The notes beneath the pieces were generated by a model. That model was not told the origin of the DNA and did no database searches. It worked only from the letters and a program-made list of their open reading frames with translations. From Actinomycetospora chibensis (GTDB lineage Bacteria > Actinomycetota > Actinomycetes > Mycobacteriales > Pseudonocardiaceae): a stretch of 64,000 nt of DNA. Position numbers and translations under genes: made by a program. Positions 15,885-25,193 of the stretch are shown here, piece after piece. Positions within the stretch are counted from its first letter, which is position 1; each line of letters starts with the position of its first letter. Location of the stretch: NCBI RefSeq assembly GCF_028737215.1, contig NZ_JAQZAM010000008.1, positions 222,503 to 286,502 on the forward strand, read 5' to 3'.

Positions 15885-17836
15885 TCCGGCAGCGCCCGAC
15901 GCCCCGGGCCCACGGAGACCATCGAGCCCACCGACGGCACGCCGCGGTCGTCGACGAGGAAGAGCAGGTACGGGCCCGGCGGGGTGAGTCCGGGCTCCTC
16001 CGGGACGGTCACCGAGAGACCGCCGGCGGTCGGCGCGGTGTCGAGGGCCACCGAGCGCATGTCGGTGGTGGTGACGTGGGTGGCGGTCGAGGCCTTGACC
16101 AACCGGGCGCTGCGGATGTGCTCGGGGTCCGGCGTCGGGATCGTCGCCGTCTGCCCGCGCGCCAGCGTCGGGGGCGCGTTCGTGATCGTCGGCCGCGCGC
16201 CGCCCTGGAAGATGTAGGGCGGGCTGTAGATCTCGATCCGCTGCTCGAAGGTGCCCGGGACGAGGTTCTGCTGGTCGTCGAACAGCGGGTCCGAGCCCGC
16301 GGTGAGCACGCGTCCGTCGGGGAGCAGCAGCGCCTCGGTGTGGTAGTCGCGCCCGACCGCGGGGTCGGCGGCGTCGGTGATCTGGCCCGTGTCGGGGTGC
16401 AGCAGGCGGGCGATGTGGTTGTTGGTCCCGCCCTTGCCGCGGTAGTCCCGCGAACCGCCCGAGATGAGCATCGTGTCGTCGGGCAGGTTGACGAGGTTCG
16501 GGTAGCGCACGCCCTCGGGCAGGCTCGGTCCGGCCGTGAAGTGCGGCGCCGGGTCGCGCAGGTCGAGGTAGTCGATGCGCCCGGTGGACCGCGGGCTCTC
16601 GCCGACCCCGCCGCCGCCGACGACGGCGAGACGCTGGTCGTTCACGGGTCCGACCCAGGCGGAGCCGGCCGTCTCGAGCAGGTCGGGGTCGCGCATGCCG
16701 GGGATCGCGGCGAAGGCGCCGGTGTCGGTGTCCCAGACCCCCGGCTCGCGTCCCTTCTCGGCGGGCCCGTAGCCGGCGTTGGCCCCGGTGTAGACCATCC
16801 GCCCGGCCTGCGCGGTCTCGAAGATCGCGGGGTAGGTCGGGAAGTAGCGCGTGAGGTCCTTGCGCTCGGAGAAGGCGTTCGTCGCGGGGTCGAAGATCTC
16901 GGTCTGGCCGTTGAGGACCTCACCGGCGCCGTCGAGGCCGGCCACCGTCAGCACCCTGCCGTCGGACATCGGCGTCAGCGTCGCGTACCAGCGGTGGAAG
17001 ACCATGTCGGAGACCTGCGACCACGTCTCGCCGACGGGGTCGAACGTGTAGGCCTTGTTGGTGCCCTGGTAGTCCTGCTTGCGCAGGGTCATCTGCTGGC
17101 CCTGGCCGTAGACGTTGCGGGCGACGTCGGGCGCGAGGCCCTCGACCTGGTACTGCGCCGGTGCGGTGGTCAGCGCGCCGGGGCCGGGGTCCACGGCCTC
17201 CACGAAGACCGGCTCCTCCGACGCGACCACCTGCGTGCGGCGCCCCTGGCCGGTCTTCTGCGCCGGCGGGAGCCGCGTCTCGGCGTCGGCGCGGTAGCGC
17301 ACACCGGTGGGGGAGACGAACACCGTGCCCGCCGGCAGCACCATCGGGGCGTTCGGGTCCTCGTTCTTCACCGTCATCGTGCCGGCCGCGTTCGTGACCG
17401 CGCCGTCGAGCCGCTCGTAGCGCTGGGTGCCGCCCGCCACGAGCAGCCGCCCGTCCGGCAGCGTCGTCTGCCCGCCGCAGAACATGTCGTCGGGGACGGG
17501 GATCATCCGCGACTGCCCGGTGGCCGGGTCGTAGAGCAGGCTCTTGAGGGCCCGCGTCGCGAACATGTCCTCCTTGTTGCCCGACCCCGCGATGAGCAGG
17601 ACCTTGCCCGAGGACAGCAGCGCGGCGTGGATCGCGTTGACCCGGCGGTCGTCCGGCACGTCGATCGTGTCCCAGTGCCCGAACGCGCGCTCGTAGTCCG
17701 GGCTGTTGATCAACTGCTCGTGACGCCATTCGTTGATGTAGGAGAACGCCGGGGGGACGTTGACGCCCAGCAGGACGACCGCGCCGAGGACGACGAGGAC
17801 GATCTGGCGGACGCGACGGGTGTTCGCCACACGCAC
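15881..17836 (-). CDS. glxA: GlxA-like mononuclear copper radical oxidase (galactose oxidase family)
   Basis: A 651-residue kelch beta-propeller oxidase with an N-terminal anchor helix (about 10-30) and a C-terminal galactose-oxidase-like domain (about 545-645). All copper and radical residues can be aligned by motif. C120 (MFCGGQT) and Y284 (HRWYATL) would form the thioether crosslink, with W283 just before it as in Streptomyces GlxA. Y498-H499 (RDYHTEALL) and H587 (ATHVTTTD) are the remaining ligands, equivalent to Tyr495, His496 and His581 of galactose oxidase. In Streptomyces GlxA acts with a cellulose-synthase-like GT2 in deposition of a tip glycan. Here it converges on a GT2/GH16 operon. 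The start is GTG 17836. Confidence 0.9.
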   Translation of the reverse strand: MRVANTRRVRQIVLVVLGAVVLLGVNVPPAFSYINEWRHEQLINSPDYERAFGHWDTIDVPDDRRVNAIHAALLSSGKVLLIAGSGNKEDMFATRALKSLLYDPATGQSRMIPVPDDMFCGGQTTLPDGRLLVAGGTQRYERLDGAVTNAAGTMTVKNEDPNAPMVLPAGTVFVSPTGVRYRADAETRLPPAQKTGQGRRTQVVASEEPVFVEAVDPGPGALTTAPAQYQVEGLAPDVARNVYGQGQQMTLRKQDYQGTNKAYTFDPVGETWSQVSDMVFHRWYATLTPMSDGRVLTVAGLDGAGEVLNGQTEIFDPATNAFSERKDLTRYFPTYPAIFETAQAGRMVYTGANAGYGPAEKGREPGVWDTDTGAFAAIPGMRDPDLLETAGSAWVGPVNDQRLAVVGGGGVGESPRSTGRIDYLDLRDPAPHFTAGPSLPEGVRYPNLVNLPDDTMLISGGSRDYRGKGGTNNHIARLLHPDTGQITDAADPAVGRDYHTEALLLPDGRVLTAGSDPLFDDQQNLVPGTFEQRIEIYSPPYIFQGGARPTITNAPPTLARGQTATIPTPDPEHIRSARLVKASTATHVTTTDMRSVALDTAPTAGGLSVTVPEEPGLTPPGPYLLFLVDDRGVPSVGSMVSVGPGRRALPD

Positions 17837-17979
17837 CGGGCTGGGCTCCTGGCGGGTCGACGACGGGGCCGGGCGCGACGTTAACCGAGGTCAGCGGCCC
17901 CTCCGTACGCGCCCCGATCCGTGCCCGGGTGTCCCGCCGCGGGCGATTCGTCCTGTGAGATGGATCGTCGGAAGCCGCG

Positions 17980-18900
17980 TCAGAAGGCCGTGTCGCGGTG
18001 GTAGTCGGCCGCCGCGAGCGTGCCGTCCGGGCCGAAGGACAGGACCCACACGCTGCCCTTGCGACACGGCGGGTCGGCGAGGTCGCGGTCCGAGAGCGGC
18101 GCGCACCCGGCCCGCGTCGCGGCCGTCGCCAGCACGCGCACCAGGTGCGGGATGCCGTCGCCCTGCGCGCACACGGCGGCCACCACGCCGCCGGTCCCGC
18201 CCTCGGTGAGCCGCTCCAGGAGCGCGAGTGCGGGCCCGTCGTCGCGCTCGACCGCGCCGTCGCCCAGCTCCGGCGCCTCGTGGATCGTCATGCCCGCCGC
18301 CTCCGCGTACGGCGCCAGAGTCTGGCGGCAGCGGGCCTTGGGCACCGCGTGCAGCGCGGTCACCCCGAACCGGGCGAGGAACCGGGCCAGGCGCTGCGCC
18401 TGCTCGTACCCCTCGTCGACCAGCGGGCGGTCTGCGTCCGCGCCGTCCCAGTCCGAGCGCTTCCCCGCGAGCGCGTGCCGCACGAGCAGCAGGGTCCGCA
18501 GCGCCGGCGGGCGCGCGGTGAAGGCGTCGACGACGTCGCGGTCGGACTCGTAGGTCAGCAGTGCCGCCGCGTCGGGCGGGGAGAGCCAGCGCAGCTCGTC
18601 GGTCTCGTCGCCGGGCGTGAAGCGGCCCTCGCCGGCGCGCGCCGACCAGAACTCGACGACCTTGTCGTCGGCGCCGACCATGTAGTGCACCGTCCGCAGG
18701 TGCCGTCCGAGCACGGCGGCGAACCCGGTCTCCTCGGCCAGCTCCCGCACGGCCGCGTCGAGCCGGGTCTCGCCCGGATCGACCTTGCCCTTGGGCAGGC
18801 TCCAGTCCTGGTGGTGCGGGCGGTGCACCACCGCCACCTCGACGTCCTGCCCGGTGCCGTCCGGGCGCCAGAGGACCGCTCCCGCGGCGTACACCGTCAT
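17980..18900 (-). CDS. mutT1: MutT1-type NUDIX hydrolase fused to a histidine phosphatase domain
   Basis: A 306-residue two-domain protein. Residues ~1-130 are a NUDIX domain with the Nudix box GKVDPGETRLDAAVRELAEE. Residues ~135-300 are a phosphoglycerate-mutase-like domain that starts with LLLVRHALAG (catalytic RH) but is diverged in the later His motif. Mycobacterial MutT1 has the same layout and degrades 8-oxo-GTP/dGTP and diadenosine polyphosphates. The gene follows ppk on the same strand after 37 bp, as in Mycobacterium (Rv2985 next to Rv2984). It has no signal peptide. Confidence 0.92.
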   Translation of the reverse strand: MTVYAAGAVLWRPDGTGQDVEVAVVHRPHHQDWSLPKGKVDPGETRLDAAVRELAEETGFAAVLGRHLRTVHYMVGADDKVVEFWSARAGEGRFTPGDETDELRWLSPPDAAALLTYESDRDVVDAFTARPPALRTLLLVRHALAGKRSDWDGADADRPLVDEGYEQAQRLARFLARFGVTALHAVPKARCRQTLAPYAEAAGMTIHEAPELGDGAVERDDGPALALLERLTEGGTGGVVAAVCAQGDGIPHLVRVLATAATRAGCAPLSDRDLADPPCRKGSVWVLSFGPDGTLAAADYHRDTAF

Positions 18901-18937
18901 CGGGTCGACTCCCGCTCCGCTCCCTCTCCCCGAACCG

Positions 18938-21235
18938 TCACTTGCGGCTCTGCCGCTGCTGCAGCAACCGGAGCTGGTGGTCGTGCACGGACAGGCCCTC
19001 GTGGCCCTCGCCGGCGGCGACCGGCCACGGATCCCAGGACCCGTCGGGTTCGAGGATCCAGCTGCGGGTGCCCGGGTCGGTCGCCGAGTCGAGGATCGAG
19101 GCCAGCTCGGCGGACAGGCGCGGGTCGGTGACGGGCACGAGCGCCTCGACCCGGCGGTCGAGATTGCGGTGCATCATGTCCGCGCTACCGATCCAGTACT
19201 CGTCGGCGCCGACGAAGTGGAAGATCCGCGAGTGCTCGAGGAAGCGGCCGAGGATGGAGCGCACCCGGATGTTCTCCGAGAGCCCCGGCACGCCCGCCCG
19301 TAGGGAGCAGAGTCCGCGGACGATGAGGTCGACGGGCACGCCGGCCCCCGAGGCGCGGTAGAGCGCGTCGATCACCTGCTCGTCGACGAGACCGTTCACC
19401 TTGATCCGGATGCCCGCGGTCTCGCCGCGCTCGGCGCGCTCCCGCTCGTGGTCGATGCGCTCGACGATGCCGCGCCGCAATCCGTAGGGGGCGACGAGGA
19501 GCTTGCGGTACGAGGTGCGCCGGGCGTAGCCGGTGAGCACGTTGAACAGGTCGGTGAGGTCGGCGGCGATCGTCTCGTCGGCGGTGAAGACGCCGATGTC
19601 CTCGTAGAGGCGGGCGGTCTTGGGGTTGTAGTTGCCGGTCCCGAGGTGGCAGTACCGCTTGATCGTCGAGCCTTCCTGGCGCACGACGAGCACGGCCTTG
19701 CAGTGGGTCTTGAGCCCCACGAGGCCGTAGACGACGTGGACGCCCGCGCGCTCCAGGGCGCGGGCCCACCCGATGTTGGCGCGCTCGTCGAACCGGGCCT
19801 TGATCTCCACGACGGCGACGACCTGCTTGCCGGCCTCGGCGGCGTCGATCAGCGACTCGACGATCGGGGAGTCACCCGAGGTGCGGTAGAGCGTCTGCTT
19901 GATCGCCAGGACCTTCGGGTCCGCCGCGGCCTGCTCGATGAAGCGGTGCACGCTCGTGGAGAACGAGTCGTACGGGTGGTGCACGAGCACGTCGCCCTCG
20001 CGCAGCGTGGCGAACACGCTCTTCGGGGTCTCGCCCTCGCTGAACGCCGAGTGCTTCGCCGGGACGAACACGGGGTCCTTGAGGTCCGGCCGGTTCAGGC
20101 GCATCAGCTCCATGAGCGCCGAGAGGTCGAGGCGCCCGGGCACCTGCACGACGTCGTGCGGGTCCACGTCGAGCTCGCGCAGCAGCAGCTCGAGCATGTG
20201 CTCGCTCATCGAATCGGTGATCTCCAGACGCACCGGCGGTCCGAAGCGCCGGCGCGCGAGCTCCCGTTCGAGGGCCTGCAGGAGATCCTCGTCGCGGTCC
20301 TCCTCCACCTCGAGGTCGGCGTTGCGCGTCACCCGGAACACGTGGTGCTCGACGACGGTCATGCCCTCGAAGAGCTGGTCGAGGTTCTCGGCGATGAGGT
20401 CCTCGATGGGCAGGAACCACGCCTGCCGGTCGCTGTCGGCGGGGGAGTCCTCGTCGGGCTCCGGGCCGACGCGCACGAGACGCGGCACGTTGTTGGGCAC
20501 CTTGACGCGGGCGAAGTGCTCGGTGCCGGTCTGCGGGTCGTGCACGGCGACGGCGAGGTTGAGCGACTGGTTGGAGATGTAGGGGAACGGGTGCGCCGGG
20601 TCGACCGCCAGCGGCGTGAGCACCGGGAAGACCTGCCGGCCGAACCAGTCCGAGAGCCGGGGCCGGGCCGAGTCGGTGACCTGCGACCAGTCGATGAGGT
20701 GCACGCCGGCCGCGTCGAGCGCCGGGGCGATCTCGTCGAGGAACACGCGGGCGTGCTTGTGGGCCAGCTCCTGGGTGCGTGCGGAGATCCGGGTGAGCTG
20801 CTCGCGCGGGGTCAGGCCGTCGGCGCCGCGCACGGCGAGACCGGCCTGGTCGCGGCGCTTCAGCCCCGCCACACGGACCATGTAGAACTCGTCGAGGTTC
20901 GACGCGAAGATCGACAGGAACTTCGCCCGTTCGAGCAGCGGCTGGCTCGGGTCCTCGGCCAGCGCGAGCACGCGGGCGTTGAACTCCAGCCACGACAGCT
21001 CGCGGCTGTCGTAGCGGTCCGGCGGCAGGTCGCCGGGTGCGGCGGGGCCGGTCGTCGGCGCCGCGGGGGCCCCGGGCGTACGCCCCCGCGCCCCGCGGCC
21101 GTTCTCGTCGGCGGCGGCAGGGGGACGGGGGCCGGTCAGCTCGCCGACGGGGGTGTCGGCAGGGGTGTCGGCCGGAGCCTCGATCCCGTCGCTCGACCCG
21201 GTCTCGGCGGACGTGGACGACGTGGAGGGGCTCAC
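18938..21235 (-). CDS. ppk: Polyphosphate kinase 1
   Basis: A 765-residue PPK1, which reversibly makes inorganic polyphosphate from ATP. A disordered N-terminal extension of about 75 residues rich in Ala/Pro/Thr precedes the conserved start [19 protein letters not shown]. The head domain ([20 protein letters not shown]), the catalytic segment (VHHPYDSF), and [20 protein letters not shown] and [10 protein letters not shown] are all present. The [11 protein letters not shown]is is the expected phosphohistidine. GTG 21235 gives a start just upstream of the extension; no better start with a ribosome site was found. It is co-oriented with fbiD and mutT1. Confidence 0.95.
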   Translation of the reverse strand: MSPSTSSTSAETGSSDGIEAPADTPADTPVGELTGPRPPAAADENGRGARGRTPGAPAAPTTGPAAPGDLPPDRYDSRELSWLEFNARVLALAEDPSQPLLERAKFLSIFASNLDEFYMVRVAGLKRRDQAGLAVRGADGLTPREQLTRISARTQELAHKHARVFLDEIAPALDAAGVHLIDWSQVTDSARPRLSDWFGRQVFPVLTPLAVDPAHPFPYISNQSLNLAVAVHDPQTGTEHFARVKVPNNVPRLVRVGPEPDEDSPADSDRQAWFLPIEDLIAENLDQLFEGMTVVEHHVFRVTRNADLEVEEDRDEDLLQALERELARRRFGPPVRLEITDSMSEHMLELLLRELDVDPHDVVQVPGRLDLSALMELMRLNRPDLKDPVFVPAKHSAFSEGETPKSVFATLREGDVLVHHPYDSFSTSVHRFIEQAAADPKVLAIKQTLYRTSGDSPIVESLIDAAEAGKQVVAVVEIKARFDERANIGWARALERAGVHVVYGLVGLKTHCKAVLVVRQEGSTIKRYCHLGTGNYNPKTARLYEDIGVFTADETIAADLTDLFNVLTGYARRTSYRKLLVAPYGLRRGIVERIDHERERAERGETAGIRIKVNGLVDEQVIDALYRASGAGVPVDLIVRGLCSLRAGVPGLSENIRVRSILGRFLEHSRIFHFVGADEYWIGSADMMHRNLDRRVEALVPVTDPRLSAELASILDSATDPGTRSWILEPDGSWDPWPVAAGEGHEGLSVHDHQLRLLQQRQSRK

Positions 21236-21320
21236 GCCGCCCGATGGTGCCCGAGGTGCCCGGGCGCCGCGAGGGACCCGCGACGCGGACCACGCCGTCC
21301 ATCTCGTCGACGGACGTCGT

Positions 21321-22028
21321 TCAGCAGGCCGTCTCGCGCGCCGGGGCCCCGACGGCGGTGGCGGTCGGGGGGTCGGGCCAGGCCCGGGTGTGCGGGCCGG
21401 CTCCCAGGTCGCGCGCCCGGGCCAGGTCACCGGGGGTGTCGACGTCACCCCGCAGGCCCGGCCACGTGCCATCGAGGGCGACGGCCCCGGACGCGGCGTG
21501 CGCGGCCGCCGACCCCGGTCCGAAGCGCGGGCGCAGCGGGTGGCCCGGCGCGGCGACCAGCAGCGTCGTGCCGGTGCCGGCGTGGTCGGCGACGAAGGCC
21601 GACGTCGCGCCCTCGGCGAACCGGGCCGCCGCGTGGGCCAGGGCGTCGTCGAGCTCGTCGGGGCGCAGGGCGGGCAGGTCGGCCTGCAGGACCGCGAAGG
21701 CGTGCTCGCGGGAGCCGGTGCGCCGCAGGTGATCCGCACCACGGCGCAGCGCCGCGTTGAGGCCGCCGCCGGTGTCGCGCACGGTCTCCCACGGCCCGCC
21801 CGCTCCCAGCTGCTCGGCGGGCTCGGTGGTCACGACGACCAGCCGCCCGGTGCGCTCCGCGGCGCGGGCGGCGCGCAGTGTGTCGCGGGCCAGGGCGAGG
21901 GCCAGGGCGCGGTGGGCCTGCTCACGGGTCGCGTCGTCGCCCGGCAGGTCGGCGACGGCCGGGGCGAGCCGGGACTTCGCGCGGCGCAGCTCCTTGACCG
22001 GCACCACGAGGTCGACCAGCACGTCCAC
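21321..22028 (-). CDS. fbiD: FbiD/CofC guanylyltransferase of coenzyme F420 synthesis
   Basis: A 235-residue nucleotidyltransferase. It begins [20 protein letters not shown], the start of the CofC/FbiD fold. It continues with VLQADLPAL, where the metal-binding Asp is expected, [15 protein letters not shown], and [10 protein letters not shown]...[17 protein letters not shown], which matches the mycobacterial FbiD ending closely. The family activates phosphoenolpyruvate or phospholactate with GTP to begin the F420 side chain. GTG 22028 was chosen because AGGGG lies ~12 nt upstream; GTG 22055 is also in frame. It is upstream of ppk on the same strand, as in Mycobacterium (Rv2983-Rv2985). Confidence 0.9.
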   Translation of the reverse strand: MDVLVDLVVPVKELRRAKSRLAPAVADLPGDDATREQAHRALALALARDTLRAARAAERTGRLVVVTTEPAEQLGAGGPWETVRDTGGGLNAALRRGADHLRRTGSREHAFAVLQADLPALRPDELDDALAHAAARFAEGATSAFVADHAGTGTTLLVAAPGHPLRPRFGPGSAAAHAASGAVALDGTWPGLRGDVDTPGDLARARDLGAGPHTRAWPDPPTATAVGAPARETAC

Positions 22029-22176
22029 GGCTCCAGTCTGCCCCTCGAGGACCACCGGGGGCAGGTGATCGGACCCGGCGGGCCCCGCTGGACCGGTCTC
22101 CCCGGTCGGGAGAGACTTCCCGCGACGGGACGGGTGGTCCGGACCCTTACGAGCGGACGCGGAGGTGGGCGAGCCG

Positions 22177-22923
22177 GTGGCACGGGCGCGCGAGAAGGGC
22201 GGGCCGTGGGTGGCCCTGGCCGCGGCGGTCTTCTACCCGATGACCCTGCTGCTGGCGAAGCGCCGCATGGAGGGCCTCGACCACGTGCCCGAGCGCGGCC
22301 CGGCGATGCTGGTGTGCAACCACATCTCCTACCTCGACCCGGTGTACACGGCGGTGTTCGTCCACCGGGCGAAGCGGGTGCCGCGGTTCCTGGCCAAGGC
22401 GTCGCTCTGGGACGTCCCCGTGCTCGGCCGGACCCTGAGCGGGAGCCGCCAGATCCCCGTCAGCCGCGGCTCGGTCGAGGCCGGGGCGAGCCTCGACGCG
22501 GCCCGCACGTCGTTCGCCGACGACGGCGTCGTCGTCATCTACCCGGAGGGCACGATCACCCGCGACCCGGAGGGCTGGCCGATGAACGCCCGCTCCGGTG
22601 CCGCCCGCCTCGCCCTCGACAGCGACGTGCCGGTCGTCCCGGTGGTGCACTGGGGCACGTTGTCGGTCTACGACCACTACAAGCGCCGCTTCCGGCCGTC
22701 GTGGCGCACCACGATCACCGTGCGGGCGGGCGACCCCGTGCCGCTCGACGACGTGCGCGCCCGCGCCCGGGAGGCCGGCCCCGACCGCGACCGGTCCACC
22801 GAGGTGGCCCTGCTGCGCGAGACCACCGAGCGGATGATGTCCGCGGTGCGCGACCTGCTCGCCGACGTGCGCGGCGAACCGGCGCCCGAGCCCACCCGCC
22901 GGCCGCGGGGCTCCGGCACGTGA
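22177..22923 (+). CDS. PlsC-type 1-acyl-glycerol-3-phosphate acyltransferase
   Basis: A 248-residue acyltransferase with an N-terminal hydrophobic segment ([18 protein letters not shown]). The PlsC blocks are in order: NHISYLDP (the NHxxxxD catalytic motif), [15 protein letters not shown], the substrate block [10 protein letters not shown] (EGT), and [11 protein letters not shown]. It acylates lysophosphatidic acid or a related acceptor at the membrane. GTG 22177 is preferred over 22165 because GGAGG (22161-22165) is correctly spaced only for the later codon. It overlaps gpsA by GTGA, which joins two steps of phosphatidate synthesis in one unit. Confidence 0.92.
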   Translation: MARAREKGGPWVALAAAVFYPMTLLLAKRRMEGLDHVPERGPAMLVCNHISYLDPVYTAVFVHRAKRVPRFLAKASLWDVPVLGRTLSGSRQIPVSRGSVEAGASLDAARTSFADDGVVVIYPEGTITRDPEGWPMNARSGAARLALDSDVPVVPVVHWGTLSVYDHYKRRFRPSWRTTITVRAGDPVPLDDVRARAREAGPDRDRSTEVALLRETTERMMSAVRDLLADVRGEPAPEPTRRPRGSGT

Positions 22924-23939
22924 GCGGCACCCCCGTGCGGCTGCGGCGCGTGGCGGTGCTCGGCGCGGGCACGTGGGGCACGACGTTCGCCAAGGTCCTC
23001 GCCGACGCCGGGACCCCGGTGACGCTGTGGGCCCGGCGCGCCGAGGTCGCCGAGAACGTCGCCCGGGACCGCTGCAACCACGAGTACCTGCCCGACGTGA
23101 CGCTGCCCGTCGCGCTCGCCGCGACCGCCGACGCCGACGAGGCCCTCGACGGAGCCGACGCCGTCGTGCTGGCCCTGCCCGCCCAGCGGCTGCGCGAGAA
23201 CCTCGAGCGCTGGGACGGCCACCTGCCGCGCGGCGTCACGCTCGTCAGCCTCGCCAAGGGTGTCGAGCGCGGCTCGTTGCTGCGCATGAGCGAGGTGATC
23301 GAGGAGGTCACCGGGGCCGCGCCGGACGAGGTGGCGGTGGTGTCCGGGCCCAACCTCGCCGGGGAGATCGCCCTCGAGCAGCCCACCGCCACCGTCGTCG
23401 CGTGCTCCGACCACGAGCGCGCCGTGTCGGTGCAGCACGCCTGCTCGACGGGCTACTTCAAGCCGTACACGAACTCCGACGTCGTCGGCTGCGAGCTCGG
23501 CGGCGCGTGCAAGAACGTCATCGCGCTGGCCTGCGGCACCGCGGCGGGCCTCGGCTACGGCGACAACACCACGGCCTCGCTCATCACCCGCGGCCTGGCG
23601 GAGATCTCGCGGCTGGCGGTGGCGCTGGGCGCCGAGCAGATGACGCTCGCGGGCCTCGCCGGGATGGGTGACCTGGTCGCGACGTGCTCGTCGCCGCTGT
23701 CGCGCAACCGGCGCTTCGGCGAGGCCCTGGGCCGCGGCCTGAGCATGGCCGAGGCGGAGGAGGCCAACCACGGTCAGGTGGCCGAGGGTGTGAAGTCCTG
23801 CGACGCGATCGGCGAGCTCGCCCGCCGCCACGGCGTCGACACCCCGATCGTCGACGCCGTCCGGCGCGTCTGCGCCGGCGAGGTCACGGCCAAGGAGGTC
23901 GGCGACGAGCTGATCAACCGGGAGCTCAAGGTCGAGTGA
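22920..23939 (+). CDS. gpsA: NAD(P)H-dependent glycerol-3-phosphate dehydrogenase
   Basis: A 339-residue enzyme that reduces dihydroxyacetone phosphate to glycerol-3-phosphate for phospholipid synthesis. The Rossmann motif [19 protein letters not shown] is at the start. [48 protein letters not shown] (catalytic Lys) and [20 protein letters not shown] follow in family order. The start is GTG 22920, overlapping the plsC stop. The pairing with plsC gives coupled supply and acylation of glycerol-3-phosphate. Confidence 0.96.
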   Translation: MSGTPVRLRRVAVLGAGTWGTTFAKVLADAGTPVTLWARRAEVAENVARDRCNHEYLPDVTLPVALAATADADEALDGADAVVLALPAQRLRENLERWDGHLPRGVTLVSLAKGVERGSLLRMSEVIEEVTGAAPDEVAVVSGPNLAGEIALEQPTATVVACSDHERAVSVQHACSTGYFKPYTNSDVVGCELGGACKNVIALACGTAAGLGYGDNTTASLITRGLAEISRLAVALGAEQMTLAGLAGMGDLVATCSSPLSRNRRFGEALGRGLSMAEAEEANHGQVAEGVKSCDAIGELARRHGVDTPIVDAVRRVCAGEVTAKEVGDELINRELKVE

Positions 23940-24001
23940 GCCCCCGCGGTCACGGTCACGGGTCACGTTTGCGGGGCCGGGGCCCGGGAACACTGGCGGC
24001 G

Positions 24002-24472
24002 ATGGACGTGCTGCAGCGGATGGGCCCGCGGACGGTGCCGAGGACGGCGGTGGCGCCGCTGGAGCTCTGCGCGCTCGCCGACACCGGCAACGCCGCGATC
24101 CTGCGCCGCCGCTTCCGCGCCTGGGTCGACCCGCTGGCCGATCTGGACACCGCCGACGATCTCGCGCTGGCAGTGTACGAGGCGCTCGCCAACGTCGTCG
24201 ACCACGCCTACGTCCAGCGCGGCACGCCCGGCCTGATGACGCTCTGGGCCGCGGTCTCCTGCCCGCTGCTGACCGGGCGCGATCTCGTCGTGACCGTCAC
24301 CGACGAGGGTGCCTGGCGCCCGAGCAGCGGGCCGGGCTGGCGCGGTCGGGGGCTGCCGCTCATGCGCGAGCTCACGCACGCCACCGCCGTGCTGCCCGGG
24401 GACCACGGCACCACCGTGCAGCTCCGCCGCCGGATCCGAGCCGCCGACGACCGTACGGCGGCGCTGGTCTAG
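24002..24472 (+). CDS. Anti-sigma-factor-like ATP-binding protein (RsbW/HATPase type)
   Basis: A 156-residue GHKL ATPase-fold protein. The helix LALAVYEALANVVDHAYV carries the N-box (E-x-x-x-N) of RsbW/SpoIIAB-like kinases. The strand VVTVTDEGAW holds the D-x-G box, and GWRGRGLPLMRELTHATAVL the glycine-rich ATP lid. Such proteins bind a sigma factor and phosphorylate an anti-anti-sigma protein, or act as orphan switches. No sigma or anti-anti-sigma gene is adjacent. No strong ribosome binding site precedes the ATG at 24002. Confidence 0.82.
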   Translation: MDVLQRMGPRTVPRTAVAPLELCALADTGNAAILRRRFRAWVDPLADLDTADDLALAVYEALANVVDHAYVQRGTPGLMTLWAAVSCPLLTGRDLVVTVTDEGAWRPSSGPGWRGRGLPLMRELTHATAVLPGDHGTTVQLRRRIRAADDRTAALV

Positions 24473-24479
24473 CTCGTCT

Positions 24480-25133
24480 CTAGCCCGTCGGTACGTGCGC
24501 CGGGACCGGCGTGCCCTCCGGCAGCGCCGGGCACGTCGTCACGCCGGTCACGCGCGTCGCGAGGCCGACGACGCCCGCCCACCGGTCGTCGCCCGCCGCG
24601 ACGGCGTCGCCGTCACCCGGCGGCCCGGTACGCGCCTTGACGCTGGCCTCGGTGAGGTCGAGCGCCACGATCGACGTCGCGGCCATCTCCTTGCGGCTCG
24701 GCGGGTCGGCGTGGTCCTCCTGGCCCGGCGCGACCTGGCGGACGAGTGCCCGCATCGCGGCGAGGGCCTCGTCGCGGTCGGTGACCCTGCGGGCGTGACC
24801 GCGGACCACGGCGCTGCGGTAGTTCGCGGACTGGGTGAACCAGCGCCGTGCGTAGACCAGCCCGTCGATGATCGTGACGGTGACGCACACCGGCTCGTCG
24901 CCGCGCAGGCTCGCCGCGCCGCTGGAGCCGTGCAGGTAGAGCGTCTCGCCGACCCGTGCGTGCAGCGTGGGCAGCACGACGGGCTCGCCGTCGACGACCC
25001 GGCCGACGTGCGCGACGAGAGCCTCGTCGAGCACGGCGTGCAGCTCGGCGCGGTCGGCGCGCTGGCGGTCGCGGTGGCGGCGGACGGTGGAGCGGTCGGT
25101 GGGGGAGAGCGGTGGCGCGGTCACGTCGACCAT
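24480..25133 (-). CDS. Pyridoxamine 5'-phosphate oxidase family (PPOX/FMN or F420 split-barrel) protein
   Basis: A 217-residue split-barrel flavin-binding-fold protein. It shows RRHRDRQRADRAELHAVLDE, VAHVGRVVDGEPVVLPT, YLHGSSGAASLR, VCVTVTIIDGLVYARRWF and YRSAVVRGHARRVTD, the usual order of the FMN-binding PPOX-like group related to Nim-type and PdxH-like proteins. It is divergent from a MocR/PdxR regulator, where members of this group are often found. It is probably cytoplasmic; the reaction is unknown. ATG 25133 was chosen; an upstream GTG is also possible. It converges with the RsbW-like gene with only 7 bp between stops. Confidence 0.82.
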   Translation of the reverse strand: MVDVTAPPLSPTDRSTVRRHRDRQRADRAELHAVLDEALVAHVGRVVDGEPVVLPTLHARVGETLYLHGSSGAASLRGDEPVCVTVTIIDGLVYARRWFTQSANYRSAVVRGHARRVTDRDEALAAMRALVRQVAPGQEDHADPPSRKEMAATSIVALDLTEASVKARTGPPGDGDAVAAGDDRWAGVVGLATRVTGVTTCPALPEGTPVPAHVPTG

Positions 25134-25193
25134 CGTCGGCGACACAGTGGCATGCTCGAACGGCCACTTCCGTCCGACTTCAGGAGGCCACTC

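Noticed and set aside
14954..17884. 976-codon open frame on the plus strand antisense to the copper oxidase
   Set aside because: It is a shadow frame caused by high GC; the minus strand carries a full family match and the plus frame has no domain.
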